A DNA stretch of 39,546 nucleotides, taken from the NCBI GenBank assembly GCA_016235155.1, contig JACRLW010000008.1:1-39546 (forward strand). Reading direction: 5' to 3'. Below are positions 16,778 to 24,305 of the stretch, one piece after another. Within the stretch, counting starts at the first letter, position 1; each line of letters starts with the position of its first letter. The notes below the pieces were generated by a model that had not been told where the DNA came from, ran no database searches, and worked only from the letters and a program-made list of their open reading frames with translations. A program made the position numbers and the translations under genes. This DNA is from Planctomycetota bacterium (GTDB lineage: Bacteria; Planctomycetota; UBA1135; UBA2386).

Positions 16778-17713
16778 TCAGCGTTTTTCGCCGTCTTCGC
16801 GCGCCGGGATCGCCGCGGCGCCGACGAGCACCGCGATCCGCAGCAGCTTCGTGCGTGCGGTGACGAAGAGCGTGCGACCGTCCGCGCCGCCGAACGCGCA
16901 GTTCGTCGGGCTCGGCTCGACGGCGATCGACACGAGCGGCTTGCCGTCCGGCGAGAACACGCCGATGCCCGCGCGCTGCGCCGCCCAGAGGTTGCCGTGC
17001 GCATCGCAGCGGATCCCGTCCGCGCCGCCTGGGATCCAGAACAACGGCTCGCCGAGCGTGCCGTCCTCGCCGATCGGGAAGCGGCCGATGCGCTGGTGCT
17101 TGCCGCTGTCGGCGATCCAGACCGACGCGTGGTCGGGCGAGAAGCAGATGCCGTTGGGTTGGTCGAAGTCCTTCTGCACGAGCGAGACCGTGCCGTCGGT
17201 CGGCGCGACGCAATAGACCCCGCGCAGCGGCTGTTCGGCTTCGCGTTTGCCCAACCCGTAGCTCGGGTCGGTGAACCACACGGTGCCGTCCATGCGCACC
17301 GCGAGATCGTTGGGGGAGTTGAGGAGCTTCTCGTCGAAGCGGCTCGCGATCACCGAGACGGCATCCTCGGGCTCGCGCCGCACGACGTTGCGCGCGCCGT
17401 GCTGGCAGCTCAGCAGCCGACCCGCGAGATCGAGCGTGTTGCCGTTGGCCTGCTCGCTCGCGAGGAAGTCCTGCACGCCCTCGTCTTCCGTCCACCGCAG
17501 GAGCTTGCTCGCGGGGATGTCGGAGAACACGAGCCGGCGTTGCGCTCCGATCCAGACCGGACCTTCGGTGAACTTCAACTCGCTCGCGAGCACCTCGATG
17601 CGCGCGTCCTTCGCGACGAGTTCCTTGCCCGCGTCGTCGTGGAACACGACCTGCGCGGAAGCGAATCGACCGAGGAGGACGGCGGCGACGAGAAGCGGGG
17701 TGGGCGAGCGCAT
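16778..17713 (-). CDS. SMP-30/gluconolactonase-like secreted protein
   Basis: 311 residues with a cleavable signal peptide (LLVAAVLLGRFASA, cleavage before QVVF). The six-bladed SMP-30/LRE propeller ligands can be assigned: FTEGPVW (Glu50), NSPNDLAV (Asn135), PNGICFSPD (Asn187) and VWIADSG (Asp202). Family members are metal-dependent lactonases acting on sugar lactones; export suggests extracytoplasmic sugar metabolism. The ATG at 17713 is supported by the signal peptide and by a TAGAGT hexamer exactly 6 nt upstream. The DUF4143 gene upstream ends 9 nt away on the same strand, but the TAGAGT box overlaps its stop codon, arguing for independent transcription. Confidence 0.9.
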   Translation of the reverse strand: MRSPTPLLVAAVLLGRFASAQVVFHDDAGKELVAKDARIEVLASELKFTEGPVWIGAQRRLVFSDIPASKLLRWTEDEGVQDFLASEQANGNTLDLAGRLLSCQHGARNVVRREPEDAVSVIASRFDEKLLNSPNDLAVRMDGTVWFTDPSYGLGKREAEQPLRGVYCVAPTDGTVSLVQKDFDQPNGICFSPDHASVWIADSGKHQRIGRFPIGEDGTLGEPLFWIPGGADGIRCDAHGNLWAAQRAGIGVFSPDGKPLVSIAVEPSPTNCAFGGADGRTLFVTARTKLLRIAVLVGAAAIPAREDGEKR

Positions 17714-17719
17714 GGCGGC

Positions 17720-17725
17720 ACTCTA
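17720..17725 (-). promoter_or_regulatory. TAGAGT -10-like hexamer, 6 nt before ATG 17713
   Basis: Read on the minus strand: TAGAGT, GCCGCC, ATG. No Shine-Dalgarno can fit in the 6 nt. It overlaps the last codons of the DUF4143 gene. Confidence 0.45.
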
Positions 17726-18448
17726 CGCGCCGCGCTCCTCCTCCGGATCCAAGGCGTCGAGCAGCCCCTCGAGTCCGCTCGGTCCCACGACCGTCGCGCC
17801 CTCGCGTTCGCCGAGCGGCTCGCCGTCGTAGCACAGCACGCGCGCGCGCACCGGACCGGGGACCAGTTCGGCGAACTTGCGCAATCCGTCGAACCAGCGG
17901 CCGGTGATCGTCGCACCCGCCTTCGCCTCGATCGCGATCAGGCCGTCGCCGGTCTCGCTCACGAGGTCGACTTCGAGTCCGCTGCTGTCGCGATAGAACG
18001 AAAGGCGCGGTCGGCGTGCGCCGTGGTAGCGCTGCTTGAGCGCCTCGAGCACCACGAGGTTCTCGAAGAACGCGCCGCGGAGCGGATGCGTGGCGACCTG
18101 CCGCGCGTGCTCGATGCCGCAGAGCCAGCTCGCGAGGCCGACGTCGCAGAAGTAGAGCTTGGGCGCCTTGATCAACCGCTTGCCGAGATTCGCGTGGAAC
18201 GGCGGCAGGCGGAACACGACGTAGCTCGCCTCGAGCACGCTGATCCACTCGCGCGCCGTCGTGTGCGAGATGCCGGCGTCGTTCGCGAGGTTGCTGAGGT
18301 TCAGCAACTGGCCGACGCGTCCGGCGCAGAGGCCGAGGAAGCGGCGGAACGTGACGAACTCGCGGACCTCGCCGGCTTCGAGGTTCACGTAGGCCAGTTC
18401 AGGGCAAGCTTGGCGGCGGAGCCCCGCGGCCAGGCGGCGTAGGACCAT
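17723..18448 (-). CDS. DUF4143 protein lacking its AAA ATPase core (internally deleted)
   Basis: 241 residues, against about 380-420 for typical AAA_14-DUF4143 proteins. Residues 40 to the end match the C-terminal part: LLNLSNLANDAGISHTTARE (winged-helix-like), LEASYVVFRLPPF, APKLYFCDVGLASWL and a PD-(D/E)xK-like core (GLEVDLV, IAIEAKAG). The first 12 residues (MVLRRLAAGLRR) resemble the usual start of the family, and residues 15-31 (CPELAYVNLEAGEVREF) resemble the stretch that normally follows the Walker A helix, but the P-loop (GPRQSGKTT type), Walker B and the rest of the ATPase are missing. The simplest reading is two in-frame deletions. The product may be inert, or a stand-alone nuclease-like domain. 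A palindrome lies 4 nt upstream of the start. Confidence 0.8.
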   Translation of the reverse strand: MVLRRLAAGLRRQACPELAYVNLEAGEVREFVTFRRFLGLCAGRVGQLLNLSNLANDAGISHTTAREWISVLEASYVVFRLPPFHANLGKRLIKAPKLYFCDVGLASWLCGIEHARQVATHPLRGAFFENLVVLEALKQRYHGARRPRLSFYRDSSGLEVDLVSETGDGLIAIEAKAGATITGRWFDGLRKFAELVPGPVRARVLCYDGEPLGEREGATVVGPSGLEGLLDALDPEEERGA

Positions 18449-18451
18449 GCG

Positions 18452-18482
18452 TGCAGATTGAAGTTTGAAACTTCGATCTGCA
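18452..18482. promoter_or_regulatory. 31-bp near-perfect palindrome upstream of the DUF4143 gene
   Basis: Arms TGCAGATTGAAGTTT and AAACTTCGATCTGCA pair at 14 of 15 positions around a single central G. It is AT-rich in a GC-rich setting. On the minus strand it includes CAATCT placed 6 nt before the ATG at 18448, so it would cover a leaderless-type promoter. Position and symmetry fit an operator; a 1-nt loop makes an RNA hairpin less likely to be the purpose. Confidence 0.55.
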
Positions 18483-18546
18483 GGATCGGTCCCAAGTCCT
18501 TGCTGACTTGAGCCTTGGAGTCATGCGCTGCGCGCCGCCAGCGGCC

Positions 18547-20220
18547 TCAGCGGGGGTAGATGCGCGTCAGCCGGCCGGTCGCGACGTGGAGCCGGGACAG
18601 CTCACGGCCGTCGCCCGTGCCGATCAGCAGGTGCTCGGCGTCGAGGGCGTCGATCACGCGCCCGCCCGGCGCGTCGAGCCGGACCTCGGTCTCGCCCGGA
18701 GCGAGGCTGACGAGCTCGCTGCCCACGAATAGCCAGTCGCGACCGAGCCGGGCGCTGGTGGGGTAGAGCGCCGGCCCGACCTGGCCCGGTCCGCGATTGC
18801 CCTCGGGGAGACGCCAGGTCGTGCGCGAGCCGTCGCGGAGATCGACGAGGAAGCTCTCGACGCGAGTCCGGTCGGGACGCGCTTCGACGACGAGGCGGCC
18901 GTCGAGCAGGCGCAGCACGACGTGGTCGCCGTCGCGCAGGCCGGGTGCCACGCGCTCGGCGCCGGTCGCGGGATCGCGGAGGCGCCAGCGCGAGAAGCTC
19001 ATCAGTGTGCGCGGCGCGCGGTCGCCGACCAGCCACGCGTCCTCGAGCACGAGACAGCCGCCGCCGAGGTAGCGCGGTTCGCGCACGTGGACGCGTCGCA
19101 CGAAGTCCAGCGTCTCGCGCGGCTCGTCGACGAGTCTCGCCGCGCGGCTCGCCCTGAGCTGCATGCCGAAGCCGCGGACGAAGGCGCTCGACGGATCGAA
19201 TGCGAAGGCCGCCAGCTCGACGCCGTCCTTCTCGACGACCGCGGTCGTATTCGTCACGCGCGCGATCGAGGCATCGGGCAGCGGCAGCTCGACGCTTGGA
19301 TCCGTCGCGTAGACCTGCTCGGCGTCCAGCAGGTCGAGCCTCGTGAGTCGGCCGCTGCGCAGGTCGACGGCGACGAACCAGTGATGCAGTCCGCGGGCAT
19401 CCTGCGCGAAGAACCGCGCGAGCGGGCCATCGACGCGCCCGCCGTAGAGGCGGAGCTCGTGCGCGGCCGGCGTGTTCGCGAGGTAGAGCTCGACGAGTCC
19501 GGGCACGAGCAGCAGCGGCATGCCGCAGGCGATGGCGAGCGCGCCGGCGCGCGGCCGGCGGACGTACGCGAGGTGACCGGCGACTGCTCCGAGCGCCGTC
19601 AGGTACGCAAGGCCCAGGCCGGGTGTTTCGAGCCAGGTGCACCAGAACGGCGTCGTCTTCCAGGCGCGCGTCGAGCCGGGCAGCGTCGCGAGCGTGATGC
19701 CGATCACCGGCGACAGCATCAGCAACGCCATCGGCAGCGCGAGCACGGCACGCTTCACGAAGGCGGAGGCGGTGAAGGTCCACAGCGCGAGCAGCAGCAG
19801 CGGCAGCGTGACGTAGACGTCGACGCTCTGCGGCATCGCGCGCGCGAGCGCCGGATCGCGCAGCGTCGCGACCGCGCTGCCGAGCCCGAGCCCGAGCAGC
19901 GGGAGCACGGGTGCGGTGAGCAGCAGGAACGCGAGCTTGCCGCGGAATGCCGCGCCGAGCCCGCGCGGCGTGCGCGCGAGGAATCCGCGCGTGCCGCGCG
20001 CCGCGTCGCCCGAGAGGAGGTCGCCGGCGATCGCGACGAGGAACAAGGCCGCGCCCACGAACGAGAGCACGAGCCGCAGGTGCTCGGGGTGGATCGCGCC
20101 GCGGGCGACGGGCAGGGCTCCGGTCGTGGCCGCGAGCACGAGCACGACGGCGCTGCCGCAGAGCACGAAGCGCTGCTCGCGCATCTCGCGCGCGAGATGG
20201 ACGGCGAGGACGCGGCTCAT
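18547..20220 (-). CDS. ABC transporter permease with large soluble C-terminal domain (second permease)
   Basis: 557 residues. About seven hydrophobic segments lie in residues 18-255 (VLCGSAVVLVLAATTGALPV; LRLVLSFVGAALFLVAIAGD; AVLALPMALLMLSPVIGITL; CGMPLLLVPGLVELYLA), resembling an ABC-2-type permease. From about 260 onwards it is soluble and beta-rich with repeated 'R..G.L..R' strands (WFVAVDLRSGRLTRLDLLD; LLDGRLVVEARPD; LHVATGRLTRIYPR), which looks like an irregular propeller. The ATG overlaps the preceding permease stop (ATGA). With the neighbouring paralogue it would form the heteromeric membrane part of the exporter; the soluble domain is unusual for this family. I do not know the substrate. 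Confidence 0.8.
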   Translation of the reverse strand: MSRVLAVHLAREMREQRFVLCGSAVVLVLAATTGALPVARGAIHPEHLRLVLSFVGAALFLVAIAGDLLSGDAARGTRGFLARTPRGLGAAFRGKLAFLLLTAPVLPLLGLGLGSAVATLRDPALARAMPQSVDVYVTLPLLLLALWTFTASAFVKRAVLALPMALLMLSPVIGITLATLPGSTRAWKTTPFWCTWLETPGLGLAYLTALGAVAGHLAYVRRPRAGALAIACGMPLLLVPGLVELYLANTPAAHELRLYGGRVDGPLARFFAQDARGLHHWFVAVDLRSGRLTRLDLLDAEQVYATDPSVELPLPDASIARVTNTTAVVEKDGVELAAFAFDPSSAFVRGFGMQLRASRAARLVDEPRETLDFVRRVHVREPRYLGGGCLVLEDAWLVGDRAPRTLMSFSRWRLRDPATGAERVAPGLRDGDHVVLRLLDGRLVVEARPDRTRVESFLVDLRDGSRTTWRLPEGNRGPGQVGPALYPTSARLGRDWLFVGSELVSLAPGETEVRLDAPGGRVIDALDAEHLLIGTGDGRELSRLHVATGRLTRIYPR

Positions 20221-21872
20221 CGCGCGACCTCCTCGATGCGGAGCGCGAGCGGTGTCGCGGTGCCGTCGCCCGGGACGACGCGGAGAAGGGTCCGCCGCTC
20301 GCGATCCGTCGCGAGGAGAGTGGTCGCGTCGATCGCGCCGAGCACGAGACCGCACGCGACGCGCGGACCGAGCGCCGTCGCGCCGGAGTCGAGGCTCGTG
20401 AGCCAGGACTCGCCGCCGTGCTCGATGCGCAGGAGCAAGGCGCCGTCGGCGCACAGCGACTCCGATTCGGGCCACAGCCGCGATGCAGACGGCACGTCGA
20501 GCGGCGTGATCGCCCGCGTCGCGGGATCGAAGCGGGCGGCAGCTTCGCCCGGCCGCTCGACGAGCAGCGTTCCGCCGCGCAACGCCGCGATCACGCGCGT
20601 GCCGTCTTGCAGCTCGGGCAGCGACGTCTCGACCCGGCCGCTGGGATCGTGAGTGCGCCAGTTCCGCCGATCCTCGTCCGCGAGGTACCAGGTCCCGTCG
20701 TTCGCGCAGAACGCGTCGGGATCGACGAGCGGTGCCGCGAACACCCGGCCGCGCGCAAGGTCGACGACGCGGCAACGCTCGTGATCGCCGGCCCGCAGGC
20801 CTACCGCGCGCAGGAGCAAGGCGTCGCCCCGCACGGCGACCGGCCAGTCGTGGCCGATCTCGAGGCGCGCGAGCGTGCCGTCGATGCGCCGAACGTGCAG
20901 CACGTCGCGCTCGAGCCAGAAGCGCTCGCCGCGCGTGGTGCGCAGCAGGTTGTCGTGCTCGCGGCGCTTCGCGAGCCGCTCTTGCAGCGTCGGTTCTTCT
21001 CGCGGTGGTCCGAACCGATCGACGAGCGGCTTGCCGTCGCGCGCGAGCGCGTCGCGGCGCAGGTCGAGCCGCGCCGGCAGGCGGACCGACGACCCGACGC
21101 GCGACACGATCAGGCGCGCCGCGGCGCCGTCGTCGTCGACCGTGCCGCCGTGCACGACGATATCGCCGGCGTCGAGCCGCGTGAGCTCCCCGGCGCGCAT
21201 CGCGACGGGCAACAACGCGAGCGAGTACGCGGGGACCGCGGCGAGCAACGCACATAGCGCCGGTCGCGAAGCGGGGGCGAGCAGCCGGCGGCCGCCGGCG
21301 AAACCCGCCGCCGCGACGCCGATCCCCGCGAGCGCGAACAGCGACATGCCCGGCGTCCACGCCAGGAGATCGCGTGCGCGCAGGCCGGCGTCGTTCCAGA
21401 CGACGAAGGCCGGCGCGAGCGCGATCGGCCCGCCGGCGACCGCGAGCACGCCGCGCGGGATCATCGTCGCGACCGCGAGCGTGCCGCCGGCGAGGGCGAG
21501 CGTCACGGGGAGCAGATCGCCGAGCGACGCGATCCCCGACGCCGGGTCGAGCACGAGCGTGAGGCCCAGCAGCGCGACTCCGGACAGCACGGCGAAGACG
21601 AGCTTGCTCGCGAACGCGAGCGCGAGTCCCGCGGGTTGTCGTTCGAGGAACCCGGTGCCGCCGCGTTCGCCGTCCTTCGCGAGCACCATCGCGACGATGC
21701 CGGCGAGCCAGACGATGCCGGCGAGGCCGACGGCCAGGGCACCGTCGCCGTGCAACGGTCGCCCGAACGCCACGACGCACGCGACGGCGAGCGCGACGAT
21801 CACGACACCGTGGCGGAGGGTGGCGCCGTGGTCGCCCCATTCTTTCGCCAACATCGCGAGCATCACCCGCAC
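20217..21872 (-). CDS. ABC transporter permease with large soluble C-terminal domain (first permease)
   Basis: 551 residues from GTG 21872, which has GAGG 7 nt upstream; ATG 21863 (TGATG overlap with the ATPase stop) is the alternative. Six or seven membrane segments occupy residues 20-230 (VVIVALAVACVVAFG; AVGLAGIVWLAGIVAMVLA; LLALAGGT-like and ALCALLAAVPAYSLALLPVAM), and residues 240-551 are soluble and beta-rich (LEIGHDWPVAVRGDALLLRA; CRVVDLARGRVFAAPLVDP; GTRVIAALRGGTLLVERPGE). It has the same architecture as the next gene, so the two are probably paralogues after duplication. Overlap at both ends places it in the middle of a coupled GntR-ATPase-permease-permease operon. Confidence 0.8.
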   Translation of the reverse strand: MRVMLAMLAKEWGDHGATLRHGVVIVALAVACVVAFGRPLHGDGALAVGLAGIVWLAGIVAMVLAKDGERGGTGFLERQPAGLALAFASKLVFAVLSGVALLGLTLVLDPASGIASLGDLLPVTLALAGGTLAVATMIPRGVLAVAGGPIALAPAFVVWNDAGLRARDLLAWTPGMSLFALAGIGVAAAGFAGGRRLLAPASRPALCALLAAVPAYSLALLPVAMRAGELTRLDAGDIVVHGGTVDDDGAAARLIVSRVGSSVRLPARLDLRRDALARDGKPLVDRFGPPREEPTLQERLAKRREHDNLLRTTRGERFWLERDVLHVRRIDGTLARLEIGHDWPVAVRGDALLLRAVGLRAGDHERCRVVDLARGRVFAAPLVDPDAFCANDGTWYLADEDRRNWRTHDPSGRVETSLPELQDGTRVIAALRGGTLLVERPGEAAARFDPATRAITPLDVPSASRLWPESESLCADGALLLRIEHGGESWLTSLDSGATALGPRVACGLVLGAIDATTLLATDRERRTLLRVVPGDGTATPLALRIEEVAR

Positions 21873-22603
21873 GGTTGCACCTCGCGGATCGTCGCGACGA
21901 CGGCGGCGCGCAACGCCTCCGTCGAACCTGCACTGCCGCTCCCGGCGAAGTCGGCGAGTGCGCCCGCGCGCACGATGTGCCCCTGCGCGAGCAGGGCGAC
22001 GCGGTCGGCGACGCGCGCGGCGGCGTCGAGGTCGTGCGTCGTGCAGAGCACGGCGCGGCCCTCGTCACGCAATGCACCGATGACTCCGCCGAGCACTTCG
22101 TCGCGCGCGAGCGGATCGAGGCCGGCGAAGGGCTCGTCGAGCAGGAGCAGTTCGGGCTGCGGCGCGAGCGCGGCGACGAGCATCGCCTTCATGCCCTCGC
22201 CGCGCGACAGCGTGCGGAAGGGTCGTGTGCGCGGGATGCGCAGGCGCACGGCGAGTTCGTCCGCGCGCGCGTCGTCCCAGCGCGGGAACTGGGGGCGCAG
22301 GAAGCGGCACAGCGCGTCGAAGCTCATCCACTGCGGCGCGTCGGGCTCCGCCGGCACGAAGCCGACGCGCTCGCGGACCGCGCGCGGCTTGCGCAAGGGA
22401 TCGAGCCCGAGCACGCGCAGCGTTCCCGCGCGCGGCTTCAGCAGGCCGAGCGCGAGACGCATCAGCGTGGTCTTGCCCGCGCCGTTCTCGCCGAGCAGCA
22501 CCGTGACGGCACCCCGCGGCACTTCGAGAGTCAACCCGTCGAGCAGCGTCTGCTTGCCGTAGCGGAAGCAGAGCCCGGTCGCGATCAGTCCGGCTTCGTT
22601 CAT
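21863..22603 (-). CDS. ABC transporter ATP-binding protein
   Basis: 246 residues from ATG 22603. Walker A GENGAGKTT (38-46), an atypical signature LSRGE (132-136), Walker B LLLLDEPFAGLDP (Asp156, Glu157) and the H-loop His190 (CTTHD) are present, so it should hydrolyse ATP. The signature 'LSRGEGMK' is the form typical of YtrB/ABC-2-type ATPases controlled by GntR/YtrA regulators. The ATG overlaps the GntR stop (ATGA), and its own stop overlaps the next start, so stoichiometric production with both is expected. Confidence 0.95.
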   Translation of the reverse strand: MNEAGLIATGLCFRYGKQTLLDGLTLEVPRGAVTVLLGENGAGKTTLMRLALGLLKPRAGTLRVLGLDPLRKPRAVRERVGFVPAEPDAPQWMSFDALCRFLRPQFPRWDDARADELAVRLRIPRTRPFRTLSRGEGMKAMLVAALAPQPELLLLDEPFAGLDPLARDEVLGGVIGALRDEGRAVLCTTHDLDAAARVADRVALLAQGHIVRAGALADFAGSGSAGSTEALRAAVVATIREVQPCG

Positions 22604-22995
22604 CGTTCCCCTCCCGTGCGCGACGGCACGGCCGCCAACGCGTCGAAGATCTTCAGCAGCTCGCCCGCTTCGTGTCCGGCGCGCAGCGCGTGTTGAAGTG
22701 CCAGCGCGAAGGCCTCGCGCGTCGCCTCCCTTCGCCGTTCGCGCGCGAGGCGTGGGCCGTCCGTCGTGACGAACACCCCGCTGCCGTTGCGCCCGACGGC
22801 GACGCCGAGCCACTCGAGGTCGCGGTAGGCACGGCCGACCGTGTTCGGATTCACGAGCGCGTCCTCCGCCATCTGCCGCACGCTCGGCAGGCGGTCGCCC
22901 GCGACGAGGGTTCCGCTCGCGACGAGGTCGAGGATCGCCTCGACGATCTGCTGCGACGGCGGAGTCGGTTGCGCGGGATCGACGCGGAAGCTCAC
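22600..22995 (-). CDS. GntR-family regulator, YtrA subfamily
   Basis: 131 residues from GTG 22995. A winged helix-turn-helix fills residues 10-80 (PSQQIVEAILDLVASGTLVA, LPSVRQMAEDALVNPNTVGR, GSGVFVT), and only about 50 helical residues follow, which is the short C-terminal domain of the YtrA subfamily. Such regulators usually repress the ABC transporter operon in which they lie. It is the first gene of the four-gene operon, and a 20-bp palindrome (22999-23018) sits 3 nt before its start, consistent with autoregulation. The inducer is unknown; cell-envelope stress or antimicrobial peptides are known for relatives. Confidence 0.93.
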   Translation of the reverse strand: MSFRVDPAQPTPPSQQIVEAILDLVASGTLVAGDRLPSVRQMAEDALVNPNTVGRAYRDLEWLGVAVGRNGSGVFVTTDGPRLARERRREATREAFALALQHALRAGHEAGELLKIFDALAAVPSRTGGER

Positions 22996-22998
22996 GAG

Positions 22999-23018
22999 CG
23001 TCCTATCGGGCTAGGACG
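22999..23018. promoter_or_regulatory. 20-bp palindrome immediately upstream of gntR start, candidate operator
   Basis: CGTCCTA and TAGGACG form perfect 7-bp arms around TCGGGC. It lies 3 nt upstream of the GTG start of the YtrA-type regulator, so a bound dimer would cover the promoter or transcript start of the whole transporter operon. Confidence 0.5.
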
Positions 23019-23084
23019 GTCGGGCACTGGAGCGCCGGTCGACGGGACGCGAGCCCGTTCGCCCCCGAGCCCGCGCCGACCGGC

Positions 23085-23090
23085 TATCCT
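23085..23090 (+). promoter_or_regulatory. TATCCT -10-like hexamer for the 23135 gene
   Basis: TATCCT lies 44 nt before ATG 23135, giving a predicted leader of about 38 nt, with AAGG 8 nt before the ATG as a ribosome-binding site. No convincing -35 box is visible. This is a leadered counterpart to the leaderless-type starts. Confidence 0.35.
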
Positions 23091-23134
23091 CCGCCGCGCT
23101 CTCCTCCCGTTCTCACCGAACCAAGGCGTCCGTC

Positions 23135-23656
23135 ATGTTCACCCGCTCGCTCGCTCGTCTCGCATCCGTGTTCCTGCTCGGCTTCTGCGCCCCGCTCGCG
23201 GCGCAGGGCGTCACCGGGGTGCCGGGGCTCACCGACTACACGATCAACGCGTTGGGGAGCGGCACCTCGTCGTGCAACTTCAACCTGCTCACCGCGGGTC
23301 CGGCGACCTTCACCGTCAACACGCTGCCGGGGACGACGGTGATCTTCCTCTTCAACCTGAACTGCCCCTGCTCGCCCTGCTACATGAACTTCCCGGGCGG
23401 CGCGGCGTGTCCGGTCCCGCCGACCGTGTGCAGCGCGTTCACGACCAACCAGTCGCTCGACCTGAACATCGGCTTCACGCCCTGCGTGCTCCTCTCCGGA
23501 GTGCTCGTCGCGGGAGCGGGCGGTTCGGCGTCGCTGACCTTCGTGCTGCCGTCGGGGATCCGCTTCAGCACGCAGGCTCTGGCCTTGCTGCCGTGCTCGG
23601 TGCTCGCACCGTTCCCGCCGATGTTCACGCAGGCGCACATGGTTTCCGTGATGTAG
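23135..23656 (+). CDS. Secreted Cys-containing protein of unknown function
   Basis: 173 residues. Signal peptide (SLARLASVFLLGFCAPLAA, cleavage near AQGVTG). The mature part is beta-rich and hydrophobic with several cysteines, including a CPCSPC cluster, GAACPVPPTVC and LLPCSV, likely to form disulfides outside the cytoplasm. The alternation of Thr/Val strands (ATFTVNTLPGTTVIFLFNL) resembles the small beta-domain used at the C-terminus of other exported proteins in this organism, here standing alone. I do not recognise the family, and the neighbours give no functional clue. Confidence 0.75.
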   Translation: MFTRSLARLASVFLLGFCAPLAAQGVTGVPGLTDYTINALGSGTSSCNFNLLTAGPATFTVNTLPGTTVIFLFNLNCPCSPCYMNFPGGAACPVPPTVCSAFTTNQSLDLNIGFTPCVLLSGVLVAGAGGSASLTFVLPSGIRFSTQALALLPCSVLAPFPPMFTQAHMVSVM

Positions 23657-23685
23657 GGGTCTCGGTGATGTGAGGCGCGGGGCTG

Positions 23686-24222
23686 TTGTCGACTGACGAA
23701 CCGGACGGGAAGCACGATCGACTCGCGCGAAGGCAGCCGCCGCCGGAGCCTCGCGGCGAGCGGGCTCATGGCCTCAGCGTGGTTCGGGCCGTGCTTGGTG
23801 CGATCATCTCGACGCTCGCACTCATGTTCGTCGGGGCCTCCCTCCTGCTCGGGTGGATCTTGGCGGGCACGGACCGCGGCGTGACCTTCGACGTGGAGCG
23901 CGCTCGTCGAGTGGTTGCCGAGCAGGGGCCCTTGCTTTCCCGGGTGCTCGCTCTCGCCGATCGAGCCCCGCGGCCGGAGTCCGATGATCCGGCCTGTCAA
24001 TCGCTCGCTTCCGAGCTCGGGGCACTCGACATCCGATTCGAGGCGAGGTTCGGGCGATCTGGGACGACCATCGTCTATCGACGATTCGGACTGCCGGAGA
24101 TCTACGAGCACCAGCTCAGATGGATCTCATCCGAGACCGCAGAGCGCGTTCGAGGCGGCGACCTCCATATCGGCGAGTACTTCGAATACGTCGGTGGTGG
24201 ATGGTGGTGGGTCCAATGGTGA
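23686..24222 (+). CDS. Single-pass membrane protein of unknown function
   Basis: 178 residues from TTG 23686, with a GAGG about 11 nt upstream. A charged N-terminus of about 30 residues precedes one strong membrane helix (VLGAIISTLALMFVGASLLL, about 35-60), then a soluble domain (residues 65-178) ending YFEYVGGGWWWVQW. Codon use is looser than in the neighbours, with more A/T at third positions (for example around 24050-24180), which may mean recent acquisition or weak expression. No family recognised. It converges on the ModA-like gene. Confidence 0.6.
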   Translation: MSTDEPDGKHDRLARRQPPPEPRGERAHGLSVVRAVLGAIISTLALMFVGASLLLGWILAGTDRGVTFDVERARRVVAEQGPLLSRVLALADRAPRPESDDPACQSLASELGALDIRFEARFGRSGTTIVYRRFGLPEIYEHQLRWISSETAERVRGGDLHIGEYFEYVGGGWWWVQW

Positions 24223-24305
24223 CGGGTGTGGGTTCCGGAGAGTCTGGCCTGTCGCGGCGACGCGGAAGCCTCGCTTGGTGACACCAGAATCCGTGGTTCC
24301 GGATC

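Noticed and set aside
18547-22077. A single 1,176-codon minus-strand frame covering both permease genes
   Set aside because: The upstream two thirds are out of frame with the clear first permease and ATPase; the second permease starts at ATG 20220, coupled by ATGA.
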